Assembly (NCBI RefSeq): GCF_016808095.1
Contig: NC_068976.1
Coordinates: 23,282,371 to 23,346,370 of the forward strand
Direction of reading: 5' to 3'
Origin: Vigna angularis
Lineage: Eukaryota > Streptophyta > Magnoliopsida > Fabales > Fabaceae
DNA length: 64,000 nucleotides
Positions 9,795 to 21,027 of this stretch are shown piece by piece; position 1 is the stretch's first letter, and each line of letters starts with the position of its first letter. The position numbers were made by a program, and so were the translations under genes. A model generated the notes under the pieces. That model searched no databases. It had not been told where the DNA came from and was given only the letters and a program-made list of their open reading frames with translations.

Positions 9795-12700
9795 CTATAG
9801 CTTGTCTCCTCTATTAGTTGCCCATGGCACCTGAGATAAAATGGCTATTATAAGATCAAAGTATAGTGGAAACTGCGACACGGCATAGAACATGAGTGGA
9901 AAAACAGTGACTGCATAAAGGGGGTATAGAACCGTCCTGTATGTGTGACTAAGCAGAAAGTAATGACCGGAGCAGAAAGAGACAAACATTGCAGCAATGG
10001 ATACAAAAAGAGAACTGAGGCCTAGAAGAAGTTTGAATGGCAAATCTCTGCGAAAATCTTTGGATTGCTTTCGAGAAGTGAGGATGGTAAGGAACATTAT
10101 GAGCCCGGTGACAGAGGAGCAAAGTCCAACAAGTGAAGAAACAGCAAATACATCGAATACAGGTTCGCCTTCTAAATTAGGCCTACCTTCTTGGTCAGTA
10201 TTACCGGGAATGGTGGTGGCCGTAGCAAAGGAAACACCAGCAACAAGTGCAGCCACAACAGAGCAAGACTCAGATGTGTCCTTCAGCCACTCGCTACTTT
10301 TCTCAATGAGAACTTTGTGTTTATCCTCAAATATTTCCTCTGCAGTTTCGCCCACTGTGTCGCTTCTTAAGTAAAAGTGTTCTGGTACGAGGCTTTCAAT
10401 ATACTGTTCCAATGAAAAATAACATGTTTCAAGATAATTATAGTTTAATTTTGAATAATGAAAACCTATTTGTTTGAAGGTATTTGTTTATGTATATATA
10501 CCCGAAACCACTTTATATCCCACATCATTTGCAAGGCAGAACCAGCTATCTTTGTATGCTTGTCGTCTCCTGGAGCATCTGCTGCCCAGTGCAATATGGT
10601 CCTCTCATTTTTATCTATTGCCAGAGTTAAATTATTCCAAACTTCTCCTTTTACCTTCATTTTCAATTTCTTAATAACAAAGGGTTGCCTATTCATCACT
10701 GCCACCAGCAGCACGTTCTCTTTGTTTGCATTCAAGTTATGGATCACACTTGGAATTTGGTCTAAAAGTTCATTCACCATTTCAATTATGCCATTTCTTG
10801 CCGCAACCAGGAATGCTGTCTCCGTTTTGTCAATACTGTCACTTGCCCTTGAAATTTCCTTTTTTTCTTTTTCTTTCTTTGCATTCAAGTTATGGATCAC
10901 ACTTGGAATTCGCTCTAAAAGTTCATTCACCATAGTTCTTGCCGCAACCAGGAATGCTGTCTCCGTTTTGTCAATACTGTCACTTGGGCTCGAAGATTTT
11001 TTCTCCTTATCCTCTATTTTTACTTCTTCTATTTCTATTTCTTCTTCGTTCGACCCTGACTCTCTTGATTCACCTGTCACCACCAGAAAAGGGAAATATT
11101 TTTATCTTCATCTTCCCACACATATTTTACTGACAAGAATTTTATTAATAACTTCTAAGCATATGTTTAAGGAGATTGCTTTTAAAATTTATTCATCATC
11201 TTCATCTTCAACTTTATTATATTTCTTCAATCAGCTTTGAATGTGTGAAAATTGTTATGGCCACTGTTATTATGGCCACTGTTATGGCCTGAGAGGGATT
11301 ATGCAGAAGTGGGATTTATGCAGAAAATGAAAGAATACAGAGGAAAGAGAGAGCTAGAGAAAATGAGAGCTTTTTCTCATTAACACACCAATGAATACAA
11401 AACAACAGTATTTAAACAAAACACTGTAAAGAAGACTTGACAGTTATTACAGTTATAATATTCAGATTAATCTCAACACACCCTCCTTAATCTGAATTCA
11501 CATCAATTTAACACCAAGCAAATCTCTAAGTTTCTCAAATCTGATCTGCTTCAAGGCTTTAGTGAAAACATCTGCAGTTTGATCTTCAGTGCCGCAATGG
11601 ACCAATTCCAATCTACCTTTATTAACTTGATCTCTCAAAAAATGAAACTTGGTTTCAATGTGTTTACTTCTACCATGAAATACTGGGTTTTTAGACAGAC
11701 TTATAGCTGATTTATTATCAACTAGAAGCTGTACCGGTTTTTTATATTCAATTTTCAGCTCATCAAACATTGTTTCCAACCACACACATTGACAAGCAGT
11801 TTCAGCAGCTGCGATGTACTCTGCCTCACAGGATGATAGAGCAACCACATTCTGTTTCTTGGAGCACCATGAAATTGTAGCTCCCATATATTTAAACAGA
11901 TACCCAAACGTGCTTTTCCTGTCAACTTTGTCACCACACCAATCAGCATCACACCAAGCCTCCAATGCTCCTCTCGTATTGTCAAGATTCTTGGGGTAGA
12001 ATAGACCAAAGTCTGTTGTTCCCTTTAAGTAACGCAATATATGTTTGGCAGTAGCAAGATGAGATTGCCTAGGATCATTCATAAATCTGCTCACCAGCCC
12101 AACTCCAAAACTAATATCAGGTCTGGAGTTACAAATATATCGTAAAGACCCCACAATTTGCTTATACAGTGTGGCATCCACTCTCTTCTCGTCTAGTTTA
12201 TCAGTCAGTTTCAGATTTGCCATGATTGGTACTGAAGCACTATTGCAATTTTCCATATTAAATCTTCTCAACACTTCACTTATATACCTCCTCTGATTAA
12301 GAAACACTCCATCATCTGTCTGTATGCATTCTAGTCCCAGAAAGTAGCTTAGACTGCCAAGATCAGTCATCTCGAATTCTTCTTTCATTCTCTTCTTAAA
12401 CTCTTCAATTTCATCCACTGAATCTCCTGTTATAAGCAAATCATCTACATACAAGCAAATCAGCAACATACCTTGCCTTTTACTAGTCTTCACGTAGATA
12501 CCAGATTCCACAGTACATTTTTGAAATTCAAGTTTGATGAGCAAGGCGTTGATATGGTTGTTCCAGGCTCGAGGTGCCTGCCTAAGACCATATAAGGCTT
12601 TATTTAATCTATACACTTTCTGCTCTTCTCCTTCTTTTTCAAAACCAGGAGGTTGTCTTACATAGACCTCTTCTTCTAATGGCCCATTCAAGAATGCGGA

Positions 12701-15700
12701 TTTAACATCCATTTGACATACTTTCCAGTTTTTAAAGTTGGCCACAGCAATTACTAACCTCACGGTTTCCAGCCTTGCCACAGGAGCAAAAACATCTGTA
12801 AAATCAACTCCAGGCTTTTGCAAGAAGCCTCTCGCTACCAATCTGGCTTTGAACTTTGCTACTTCACCGTCTGGTTTGTGTTTGATCTTAAACACCCATT
12901 TAACGTCAATGGGATGTTTATGCTGAGGTAACTCCACCATATCCCAAGTTCTGTTTTTCTCTATGGCCTTTAGTTCCTCCAACATGGCTTCTCTCCACTC
13001 CTTTACGTCGATAGCTTGCTCCCAGGTTAGTGCTTCTGTGTCGGCCAAAAACGCAAAATGCACAAGATCACCTGAGCTGGTAACGTTACTATCTAGAAAG
13101 ACTTCATGATCTGCAAGTCTGGTGGATGGAAACCTTGTCCTTTGTGGTCTTCTATTGTTGACTTCACGGTTTGCAGTTGTCTGCTCAGCATTGGATGAAC
13201 TCTTATCTTCAAGCCAACTTGGAACATAGCCTACTTCAGACTTTGCTTTGGCCTTCTCCCAATCAAACATTGCAGCCTCATCTACTATCACATCACGGCT
13301 AATGACAATCTGCTTCTTTTCTGGATTGTATAACCTGTAGGCACCTGTTGGATGGTAGCCAACAAGAATGAGAGTCTCACTCTTATCGTCCAGTTTTCTT
13401 CTTCTTTCATCTGGGACATGTTTGTAGCACACAGATCCGAAAATTCTCAAGTGGTAGACAGTCGGTTTAATTCCAGACCAAGCCTCTTCAGGAGTACACT
13501 CTGACAGGGCCTTTGTTGGACTTCTATTTAGCAAGTAGACCGCAGTAGACACAGCCTCTCCCCACAAACAATGCGGCAGTTTCTTAGCTTTGAGCATGCA
13601 CCTCGTCATGTCAAGTATCATCCTATTCCTTCTTTCGGCTAAGCCATTATGCTGGGGGGTATATGGAGTCGTGACCTCGTGCACAATGCCTTTATCAGTA
13701 CAAAATTTGTCCATCTCGACAGAGTTAAACTCTCCCCCTCCATCAGTTCTAAATACTCTGATCTGTGAACCAGATTGTCTCTCAACCAAAGAACAAAATT
13801 TCACAAAGTGTGAGTACACCTCTTTTTTCTCTTTCAACAAATATATCCACATTTTCCTAGTCCATTCATCTACAAATATTAAAAAATATTTGTTACCTCC
13901 AATTGAAGAAACGTCAAAGGGGCCGCAAACATCTGAATGAATAACGTCCAGAGACTGCTTCGATCTCCTGGGTGCGACTTTTTCAAATTTTCTTCTAGGT
14001 TGTTTTCCAACGACACAACTTTCACAGATTCTATCTGGAACAATTATGAGAGGCACACCTTTCACTAATTCTTTTCCTTTTAGTTGACTCAAACTTTTGA
14101 AGTTCAAGTGCCCGTATCTGTAATGCCATAACCATCTCTCTTCTTCGTGGTTTAAGGAGGATAAGCATTGTATTGCTGTAGCATTCAAATTCACTTTGAA
14201 AGTTCTGTTTCGAGCAAGTGGTGCTTTAATCACAGGACGCTGTTTGCTGTCAAACACTTCTATGTGTTTCTGATGCATAGACATAGTATACCCTTTCTCC
14301 AGGAGTTGCCCCAAACTCAGTAGGTTGCTCTTCATTGTCGGAACGTATAGCACATCATCCATATACGCAATCTTGCCATCCTTACAGCTGATCAAGACTC
14401 TGCCAATTCCTTCCGCCCTAATAGTGCTGTTATCCGCGAACCTCACACAGCTCTTTATACTTGAATCAAGATTCACCAGCCATTCTCGTCTACCTGTCAT
14501 GTGATTCGAACAACCCGTGTCCAAGTACCAGCTGCATGAATCATCATTCGCCGCTTGGTTTACATCGTTGGAGAGCAACGCATGTGCAGGTGCTTCATTG
14601 TCTGCATGTCTCGTTTCGTCCGAAGACGACACCTGTTCTCCACCTTCTTCTATGATTGACACATGTGCTTCATTGCACCTGTCCACCGAAACCATTTCTT
14701 GCTTACACCTGCTCAACGTCAATTTCTCACATTGTCTTTTTCCGAATCGTTCCACTGTGCTCATCAACACAACGTGGTCAGACTCCGATTCTTCAGTTTC
14801 TTGCGCAAGATTGGCTGACTCTCCATTCTTGGTTTTCTTCGTATCTTCATTGTGCCAACACTCCGAGGAATGATGGCCGTATTTTCTGCATGTGAAACAT
14901 TGGACGTTTCTTTTATCATACCCTTTTCGGCCTCTACCACTGGAATGTCTGCCCCCTCGCCAACTTCCATTCTTCTGCTCACCGCCATTGCTATCACTGT
15001 TTTGATCTGAAAATTTCGAATTTCTGCCACCACTGCGTCCTCCGCGTGATCTTCCTCTTCCTCTCCCACGATTCTTGAAGCTTTGATTGCTTCTTGCTTG
15101 CAGCGCCTGGTTCGTTCCTTGTGCCACGTTTTTTTCTGCGTTCCTTCTTTCTATCAACCTTTGTTCATGGGCTTCGAGAGAGTTTTGCAACTCCTCAATC
15201 TTCATTTTATCAAGATCCTTACATTCCTCTATCGCAACGACTATGTGATCGTATTGAGGAGTCAACGTTCTAAGAATCTTTTCAACCATCTTCTTATCTT
15301 TCACAATTTTATCACAGGCCCTCATCGCGTTTGCAACAATCTGAATTCTGCCAATATACTCTGCAATCGTCTCATTCTCTCCCATGCACAGAAGCTCGTA
15401 TTGCCTCTGTAAAGATTGCAGTCTTATCGTTTTTACTTTCCCGGAATTTCCATACCCTTCTTGCAAAATATCCCATAATTCCTTCGCCGTGGCAGCCTTC
15501 GACACCTTCTGAAAAATCGTCGCAGATATGCATTGGTGAAGTAGCATCCTGGCTTTACAATCCAAACGCTTATTCTCCTTATATTCTTTCTTCACGTCCT
15601 CCATGTCGTTCTTCAAAGGTTCTTTGAAACCTTTTTTCACAATATCATCTACTTCTTGGTAGCCAAAAATTGCCTCCATTTTGACGCACCAATCGTCAAA

Positions 15701-18700
15701 ATCTTTACCATCAAACACCGGAAGATTGTTGTGAACCATACCAGCCATCGCTGTCACAAGATTCTTTTATCACCGAGCTCTAGATACCACTGTTATGGCC
15801 ACTGTTATTATGGCCACTGTTATTATGGCCACTGTTATGGCCTGAGAGGGATTATGCAGAAGTGGGATTTATGCAGAAAATGAAAGAATACAGAGGAAAG
15901 AGAGAGCTAGAGAAAATGAGAGCTTTTTCTCATTAACACACCAATGAATACAAAACAACAGTATTTAAACAAAACACTGTAAAGAAGACTTAACTGTCAA
16001 TAGACAGTTATTACAGTTATAATATTCAGATTAATCTCAACAAAAATGACTATAAATCATATATGTAGCAGTAGGGACCGGATCCCAAACAAGATGGACG
16101 TCCACGTAACCACGTTGGACCCAAGAAACTACCCTTCTGCTCACCATTAGGAAGGGTTGGGCACGGTAGGCCAGGTGTCCGTACGTCCACAATCACGCAA
16201 CCTTACCGCTTGTCACCCGTGGGAGCACGAGGGCGGCCGGTCATACCACTAACCAGCCGGGTTGCTTGTATGCGTTGGTCGGTCATAAGGCCAAACCTCG
16301 CGAGACCGGCCTGTCACATTGCTAATTAACTAAGTTTAAGGTAAGTAGTGGTTAAAAGCTATTGGGCTGAATTTGGACCGTGATTAACTCTTCACTAATC
16401 CCAAGCCCATAGCATACAAAAGTGTTAATTAATTTGTGGATTGTACCATCTATTAGATGATGGGTTAGACCATTTATTAGTGTTATAGATAATAGATGAT
16501 GTGCAACAACCTTTTTATTTTCTGTCATACTTGAAGTTTATATAGTCTTGTTTGAAATTATATATTATATATATATATATATAGCTTTGGCATGTGTAAT
16601 ATTTTCTACTATTCTTATTTATTATAACATTTATTGCATGATGTGTTCGATTGTATACTAGTGTTATAGCAGATAATACATGGTAGTGTAACAGTTTTTT
16701 TTATTTCTTTTATTTACTTTTATACTTGAGGTTTATAGTTTTGTTCGATACTCTATATGGTTTTAAAATATGATTTTTTTTCCGTCCGGTCTTCTACTAT
16801 ACAATAGTGATTTTTTTTTCTATCTTGTTTTTTAGTGTTTCTATTATTGCAAGCCCTATAATTGACATTGTATATAAGAACAAGAAAAAATGTCAAAAAT
16901 ATTTGAAATACGGTTGTCAATTGAGAATGATGGTAGAATAATTGAGGAACTTTAATAATATTATGGATTATATTGAAAACTTTGAAGTGAAGCTTATGAT
17001 GTACAAACCATTACTCTAGAAAAGTTCAAACCATAATTAGAATTTCCTAAAGCTTCAAAAGTCTAAGACAAATTATATTAGGGTTGGGTTGGATATCTCA
17101 AAGTTGTTAAGCAAGAAGGAAGCAAAGGGAAAGAAATACAAAAAGTGTCATGGTACTAGACTCATGGACGATTGTTTCACTTTCTAAGCATAATAGACAA
17201 TTTGTGGAGAAATAGTAGCATGACACACTTTTACATTCATTTGACACAGAGTATAAAAATAAAATGATCATAAAAAAATATAAACTTTTGTATTGTTTCA
17301 AGAAAGAAAAGTGTAAAAAATAAAAAAGAATAATATCAAATGAATGTAAAATGTTTAGATGTGTTAAAGAATTATTTTTTCTCAAAAAATGTTCAAGTCG
17401 ACATTTGATATTGAAAATTTTTATCCAAAACATTTCAAAAAAACAAACCAAATTACTTACGTCAATAACTACCAAAATTATAAATAAATTAAAATTATCA
17501 ACAATAAAAATTTCGTTGGTAAAATAAAATTATAAAATCTATCGATAAATTTTGTATATAAATTATATTTACTAATGAATTTTCTTCAATCAATAATTTA
17601 ACATTTTCTAGTAATAAGTAGATAAAATTAGTTATAATAACGTATTCTAGCATGTATGAAACACTTTGCGATAAGAATTTTGATGTCAATTAGTAATTAG
17701 TATAATTTGAAGTTGAAAAAATTGGGCGTGAAGGAAACTTTTTTGCATTAATACATGGAGGATGATACATTACTAGCAAGTAAAACAAGGGCATCTATCT
17801 CTGTTGATCTTCATAAAAAATTGAATAGATGGATCATACATTAAAACTAACATAAATAAAAAATACAGAGTTCGTGTTTGCATACATACATACCTGATTT
17901 AAGTTGGTTAAAAACATTATACATTTCTTCATCAACTGGAATATCTGGAGGAACCCCATATCCTGTGAATGCTTCATAAGGTCTTTTCAACAGTGCCTTC
18001 AATAGTTGACCACTCCATTCGTGTCTCCTCTTCATATTACTTATTTCCTTTAATCCTTAAAAAAGCAAGTACTTAAAATCAAACCAGATAAATGGTATTA
18101 ATTAAAAGCCATAGATCAAGAAATTAGGCGACATACCTACTCCTGTGAAACGAAGAGTATGTACATATGCAGACCTCAGAAATTGTCGACTGGTTTCATA
18201 ATTTGGTGGCCAAAATCCAACCCCAGCAGTTTCAGATACGATTTTACGCTCCTTAATTGTTGGGTTTTCTGAATCTTGCTGATTTCTTTGAGTAAAACAG
18301 TTGTCTTGCCAAAGGAAAATGTGCAAGAAATAGATTGAGTATTAAGAAACTAGTCCCCAGAATTAAGAAAAAAACAAACTAGTTAGTATATAAGCCGTTA
18401 CCAGTTCGAGCACCAAGACTTTTGAATCCAGCAATGAATTCACATAATGTGGTATAGTTCTCTGGATAACTAAATTTTGAGTCATTTGATTTCTTCTCCA
18501 TCTTTTTCAAAATCTTGTTCATTTGTCTTTCAGGCTTCACTGGTTCCACAAGGATACCTTTCACAAAAGAAAATAATATTTGCCAAGTTGATGGAATTTT
18601 TACATACTATATATGGTATTATCATCAGTAAATGTGGACATTTTAAAACTTATACATCATGATCAATCTAATGGATCAATTATCATCTCTTTGATGATTG

Positions 18701-19844
18701 TTGGAGAAATAGATGGATATTTGATGATTGTTGGATAAAATTGATTTTATCTTTCAAAACTTTTATTTGATAGAAACTGACAAAATAATAGCTTTTTAAA
18801 TTAAAAATATCTGAACATCACTTCATTTCATATGTAATGCAGTGTATAGATATATATAATAATACTTACAGTGGTACAGGATTTGCTTCCACCATGAAAG
18901 TTTGGTAGCACTTCTGAAAGCCGAGGGCCTGGTTGCAAGGACTTTAAGAGGTGTGAATCCCTCTTTATTCAAATGTGTGCTAAGAAAATCATAGTAATGC
19001 ACTATTATCACAGCCAAATCTGCACCATATCCATAAATATATGTACTACTCAGTATATAGTATTATGTTACTTCAAAATAGAAATATATATTAAATAAGG
19101 AATTATAAGGTTGATATAATAGTAAAGATAAAAATAAGGATGAAAAAGGTAAGAAAATTAGAGAGAATTCGTCTCTTCATAGTATTATATATTAACAACT
19201 AACATTTATTTGTTTTTGAACTTTAAATACAATAAATTCTTGCTGGTATATAAATTTTGAATAATTTTGATATCATCTAAAATATGGGAGGAAAAGAAGA
19301 TAGGTATGAGAAAGATACCGAAATACTCTCTCCTGATAGCACAGTGAAGAATACTGTCACCGTTCTCTCGCACAAGATATTGCCAGCGAGCGCTGTGGTC
19401 AAAAAGTTTAGAAAGATAAGCAAAGGTCTGTTTCTTCCCGTTGAGAGCGGCTTGAAAGAGAGGAGTCTCTCCATCTTTGTTCTTGCATTCCACTAAATAA
19501 GTCCTATCCTCCGGATTCTTTCCTACGATGATCTGACATATCTTTGTGAAATCCCTGGAAGCAGCAACATGCAGAGCGGTATCCCCTCGATCGTTCCTCA
19601 TTTTCAGAGCCTTCATCGTGTTGTGTCTGATAATGGCTTTCACAAGCTTTTCAACCACCTCTTCTTTGTCCAAATCCACGGCCACGTGCAGTGCAGTGCC
19701 GACGGAATCGTCAATCATTGCCGTGTGACACGCTGGGTTTTCATTGTACATCTCCTCAACCTCATCCCATTTCCCTTCAAATGTGCACTCCGCCAGACGG
19801 TTCGAGAACTCCTCCTCAACATATCCATAATTGATCGCACTCAT
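9795..19844 (-). CDS. Ankyrin-repeat/PGG membrane protein, gene 2 of tandem cluster
   Basis: Exons on the minus strand: 19844-19319, 19019-18870, 18557-18402, 18304-18137, 18055-17894, 11073-10502 and 10403-9795. They total 2343 bases with no stop and predict 780 aa. N-terminal ankyrin units lie in exon 1 (GTALHVAVDL, GDTALHVAASRDF). Exons 2-5 form a conserved linker (KRRHEWSGQLLKALLKRPYE). Exon 6 (residues 388-578) has ankyrin units, one partly duplicated in frame. Exon 7 (579-780) is the PGG domain with several hydrophobic helices, but the signature triplet is PGN at about 644-646. Intron 5 is 6.8 kb because it holds a complete Copia element. The exon 6 acceptor seen in gene 3 is changed here; using the AG ten bases further on keeps the frame. 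Probably functional in sequence, but splicing over the long intron is unproven. Confidence 0.85.
11253..11478 (-). repeat. 3' LTR of the Copia element (226 bases)
   Basis: Begins TGTTATGGCC and ends TCTCAACA on the plus strand. Compared with the other LTR it lacks one 15-base TATTATGGCCACTGT unit. It also lacks an 11-base arm of a short inverted repeat (AACTGTC...GACAGTT). The rest reads as identical. Confidence 0.95.
11498..15757 (-). CDS. Copia Gag-Pol polyprotein, 1419 aa, intact
   Basis: Domains in order, with approximate residues: Gag of the UBN2 type (1-220, DDWCVKMEAIFGYQEV); an Arg/Gly-rich stretch; a CCHC zinc knuckle at about 284 (CFTCRKYGHHSSEC); an aspartic protease at about 408 (WYLDTGCSNHMTG); a GAG-pre-integrase region (WLWHYRYGHLNFKSL); an integrase from about 604 (HSDVCGPF, FRTDGGGEF); a reverse transcriptase from about 950 with the catalytic YVDDLLITG at about 1100; and RNase H at about 1304 (ALSSCEAEYIAAAE). 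Length and domain order (integrase before RT) are standard for Copia. No stop or frameshift is seen, so the protein is probably competent. It copies the element through an RNA intermediate in cytoplasmic particles. Confidence 0.97.
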   Translation of the reverse strand: MTAMAGMVHNNLPVFDGKDFDDWCVKMEAIFGYQEVDDIVKKGFKEPLKNDMEDVKKEYKENKRLDCKARMLLHQCISATIFQKVSKAATAKELWDILQEGYGNSGKVKTIRLQSLQRQYELLCMGENETIAEYIGRIQIVANAMRACDKIVKDKKMVEKILRTLTPQYDHIVVAIEECKDLDKMKIEELQNSLEAHEQRLIERRNAEKNVAQGTNQALQARSNQSFKNRGRGRGRSRGGRSGGRNSKFSDQNSDSNGGEQKNGSWRGGRHSSGRGRKGYDKRNVQCFTCRKYGHHSSECWHNEDTKKTKNGESANLAQETEESESDHVVLMSTVERFGKRQCEKLTLSRCKQEMVSVDRCNEAHVSIIEEGGEQVSSSDETRHADNEAPAHALLSNDVNQAANDDSCSWYLDTGCSNHMTGRREWLVNLDSSIKSCVRFADNSTIRAEGIGRVLISCKDGKIAYMDDVLYVPTMKSNLLSLGQLLEKGYTMSMHQKHIEVFDSKQRPVIKAPLARNRTFKVNLNATAIQCLSSLNHEEERWLWHYRYGHLNFKSLSQLKGKELVKGVPLIIVPDRICESCVVGKQPRRKFEKVAPRRSKQSLDVIHSDVCGPFDVSSIGGNKYFLIFVDEWTRKMWIYLLKEKKEVYSHFVKFCSLVERQSGSQIRVFRTDGGGEFNSVEMDKFCTDKGIVHEVTTPYTPQHNGLAERRNRMILDMTRCMLKAKKLPHCLWGEAVSTAVYLLNRSPTKALSECTPEEAWSGIKPTVYHLRIFGSVCYKHVPDERRRKLDDKSETLILVGYHPTGAYRLYNPEKKQIVISRDVIVDEAAMFDWEKAKAKSEVGYVPSWLEDKSSSNAEQTTANREVNNRRPQRTRFPSTRLADHEVFLDSNVTSSGDLVHFAFLADTEALTWEQAIDVKEWREAMLEELKAIEKNRTWDMVELPQHKHPIDVKWVFKIKHKPDGEVAKFKARLVARGFLQKPGVDFTDVFAPVARLETVRLVIAVANFKNWKVCQMDVKSAFLNGPLEEEVYVRQPPGFEKEGEEQKVYRLNKALYGLRQAPRAWNNHINALLIKLEFQKCTVESGIYVKTSKRQGMLLICLYVDDLLITGDSVDEIEEFKKRMKEEFEMTDLGSLSYFLGLECIQTDDGVFLNQRRYISEVLRRFNMENCNSASVPIMANLKLTDKLDEKRVDATLYKQIVGSLRYICNSRPDISFGVGLVSRFMNDPRQSHLATAKHILRYLKGTTDFGLFYPKNLDNTRGALEAWCDADWCGDKVDRKSTFGYLFKYMGATISWCSKKQNVVALSSCEAEYIAAAETACQCVWLETMFDELKIEYKKPVQLLVDNKSAISLSKNPVFHGRSKHIETKFHFLRDQVNKGRLELVHCGTEDQTADVFTKALKQIRFEKLRDLLGVKLM
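15777..15789 (-). promoter_or_regulatory. Primer-binding site of the Copia element
   Basis: TGGTATCTAGAGC on the minus strand, one base inside the 5' LTR. It resembles the complement of the 3' end of initiator tRNA-Met usual for Copia, with one extra T. Confidence 0.8.
15791..16042 (-). repeat. 5' LTR of the Copia element (252 bases)
   Basis: Contains three tandem TATTATGGCCACTGT-type units at its left end, where the other LTR has two. It also has an extra 11 bases forming the stem AACTGTC/GACAGTT. This LTR would drive transcription on the minus strand. Confidence 0.95.
16060..16440. other. GC-rich island in intron 5 of ankyrin gene 2, unidentified
   Basis: About 280 bases (16060-16330) are far richer in GC than their surroundings, with runs such as GGACCGGATCCC, CGTCCACGTAACCACG and GAGGGCGGCCGGTC. 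The equivalent intron of gene 3 lacks it. It has no long frame. It is most likely a fragment of another transposon whose family I do not recognise. Confidence 0.5.
16500..17893. other. Remainder of gene 2 intron 5, paralogous to gene 3 intron 5
   Basis: 16520-16925 and 16925-17150 match 26950-27325 and 27655-27875 in gene 3, including the GGTTGGATATCTCAAAGTTG stretch. 17150-17890 has no clear partner and is AT-rich without a coding signal. Confidence 0.7.
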
Positions 19845-19908
19845 CCTGCTTCAACTTCAGATTATCAGAATCATGTATGGCAGGAGAAATTGTAGTACTG
19901 ATATGCAT

Positions 19909-19916
19909 CTTATATA
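19909..19916 (-). promoter_or_regulatory. Candidate TATA box of ankyrin gene 2
   Basis: TATATAAG on the minus strand, about 65 bases upstream of the start codon at 19844. The surrounding sequence is nearly the same in gene 3. Confidence 0.5.
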
Positions 19917-21027
19917 CTGAGAATGTATATGTGATGCCTAAGGAATTTGATGCTTCAACTTCACATGATTTCTCATTTTTCTAGTTCACACGGGAAGTAT
20001 AATTTAAGATAGTAATCAGTAAGTATCTTTGATCATCGATGCACACCACTCTCAATCATCAAACTCTACCAACCGAAACAAAAGAAAAATAACATACTTA
20101 TTTACTATATATGGTCATTAATCTACACATAATTAATGCCGATAAAACAAAATATATGTACACGTAATTTTAAAACTTTTTTAGTGGAAATTTATTAAGA
20201 ATTACAAATGATATATTAGTCTTACGTGTAAGTTGTATGATATAAGAGGAAAAAAAGAAGAAATACAATTTCGTTTGAGACCAGTCTGAATATGATTTTA
20301 CTTTTTTTTATTAAATCACTTTTCAAATCAATAATATCCTTCAACCACTCCACATTGTTGGGAGTGGCCAACTAGTTTATTGGATTCCAAAGAAAATAAA
20401 GCGTTCTACTGCAAAAAAGTACAACCTCGTTGTACTCTTTTTTTTTTTTTTTTTTCAAAATTTTATCAGTAATGGTAGCTGTAATGACTTTCTTTTCTTA
20501 TCTTTTCGACTACTCACTGTAACTGAACAACAAAACAGGGAAAAAGAAATAAGCAGAAAAATAGTTATTTCCCATAGCTTCAGATAACTGTTATATATTG
20601 AGATGGCCAAGGTTAAAAATTAACCAATGATGTGTTTGGAATTTTGTAACGAATTTCCTGAGAACTTAAAACTTGAGTGTAGTTAAAGAAAGAAAAAATA
20701 ATGGTAAAGTTTTACACTAGTTAGAGCCTAACAGTAGTTAATAATTGTAATGTATTGATAGGTATGATCACGATTTACTCGATAATTCTGATTTTAAAAA
20801 TTATATAATAATTGATGAAAATCTAATACATTCAAAATAATAATTATCATAAAATTCATTAAAAATATACTCATACGAATATTAACAAATCAATGAGAAT
20901 ATATTAATTATTTATAAAATAGAATTAATTTATCACAATAAAAATATCATCATATTTCTTGAATTAATGTCATCTTAAAAAATTTAAAGTCAAAAATAAA
21001 TCCTCTAAACATTTTTAAAATTTGTCA

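Larger units (their letters stand above)
11253..16042 (-). mobile_element. Full-length Ty1/Copia retrotransposon, young, in intron 5 of ankyrin gene 2
   Basis: Flanked by a perfect 5-base target duplication AAAAT (11248-11252 and 16043-16047). The LTRs at 11253-11478 and 15791-16042 are both TG...CA. On the minus strand a primer-binding site close to the tRNA-Met type (TGGTATCTAGAGC, 15789-15777) follows the 5' LTR, and a purine tract (TTAAGGAGGGTG, 11490-11479) precedes the 3' LTR. One unbroken 1419-codon frame fills the interior. The LTRs differ by two indels (15 and 11 bases), and I see no base substitutions, which points to recent insertion. It has the same orientation as the host gene, so its poly(A) signals could truncate the host transcript. 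Confidence 0.95.

Noticed and set aside
10458..11240. 260-codon plus-strand frame rich in Ser and Phe
   Set aside because: Antisense shadow of exon 6 of ankyrin gene 2 and its flanks. The internal repeat seen in it comes from the exon duplication.
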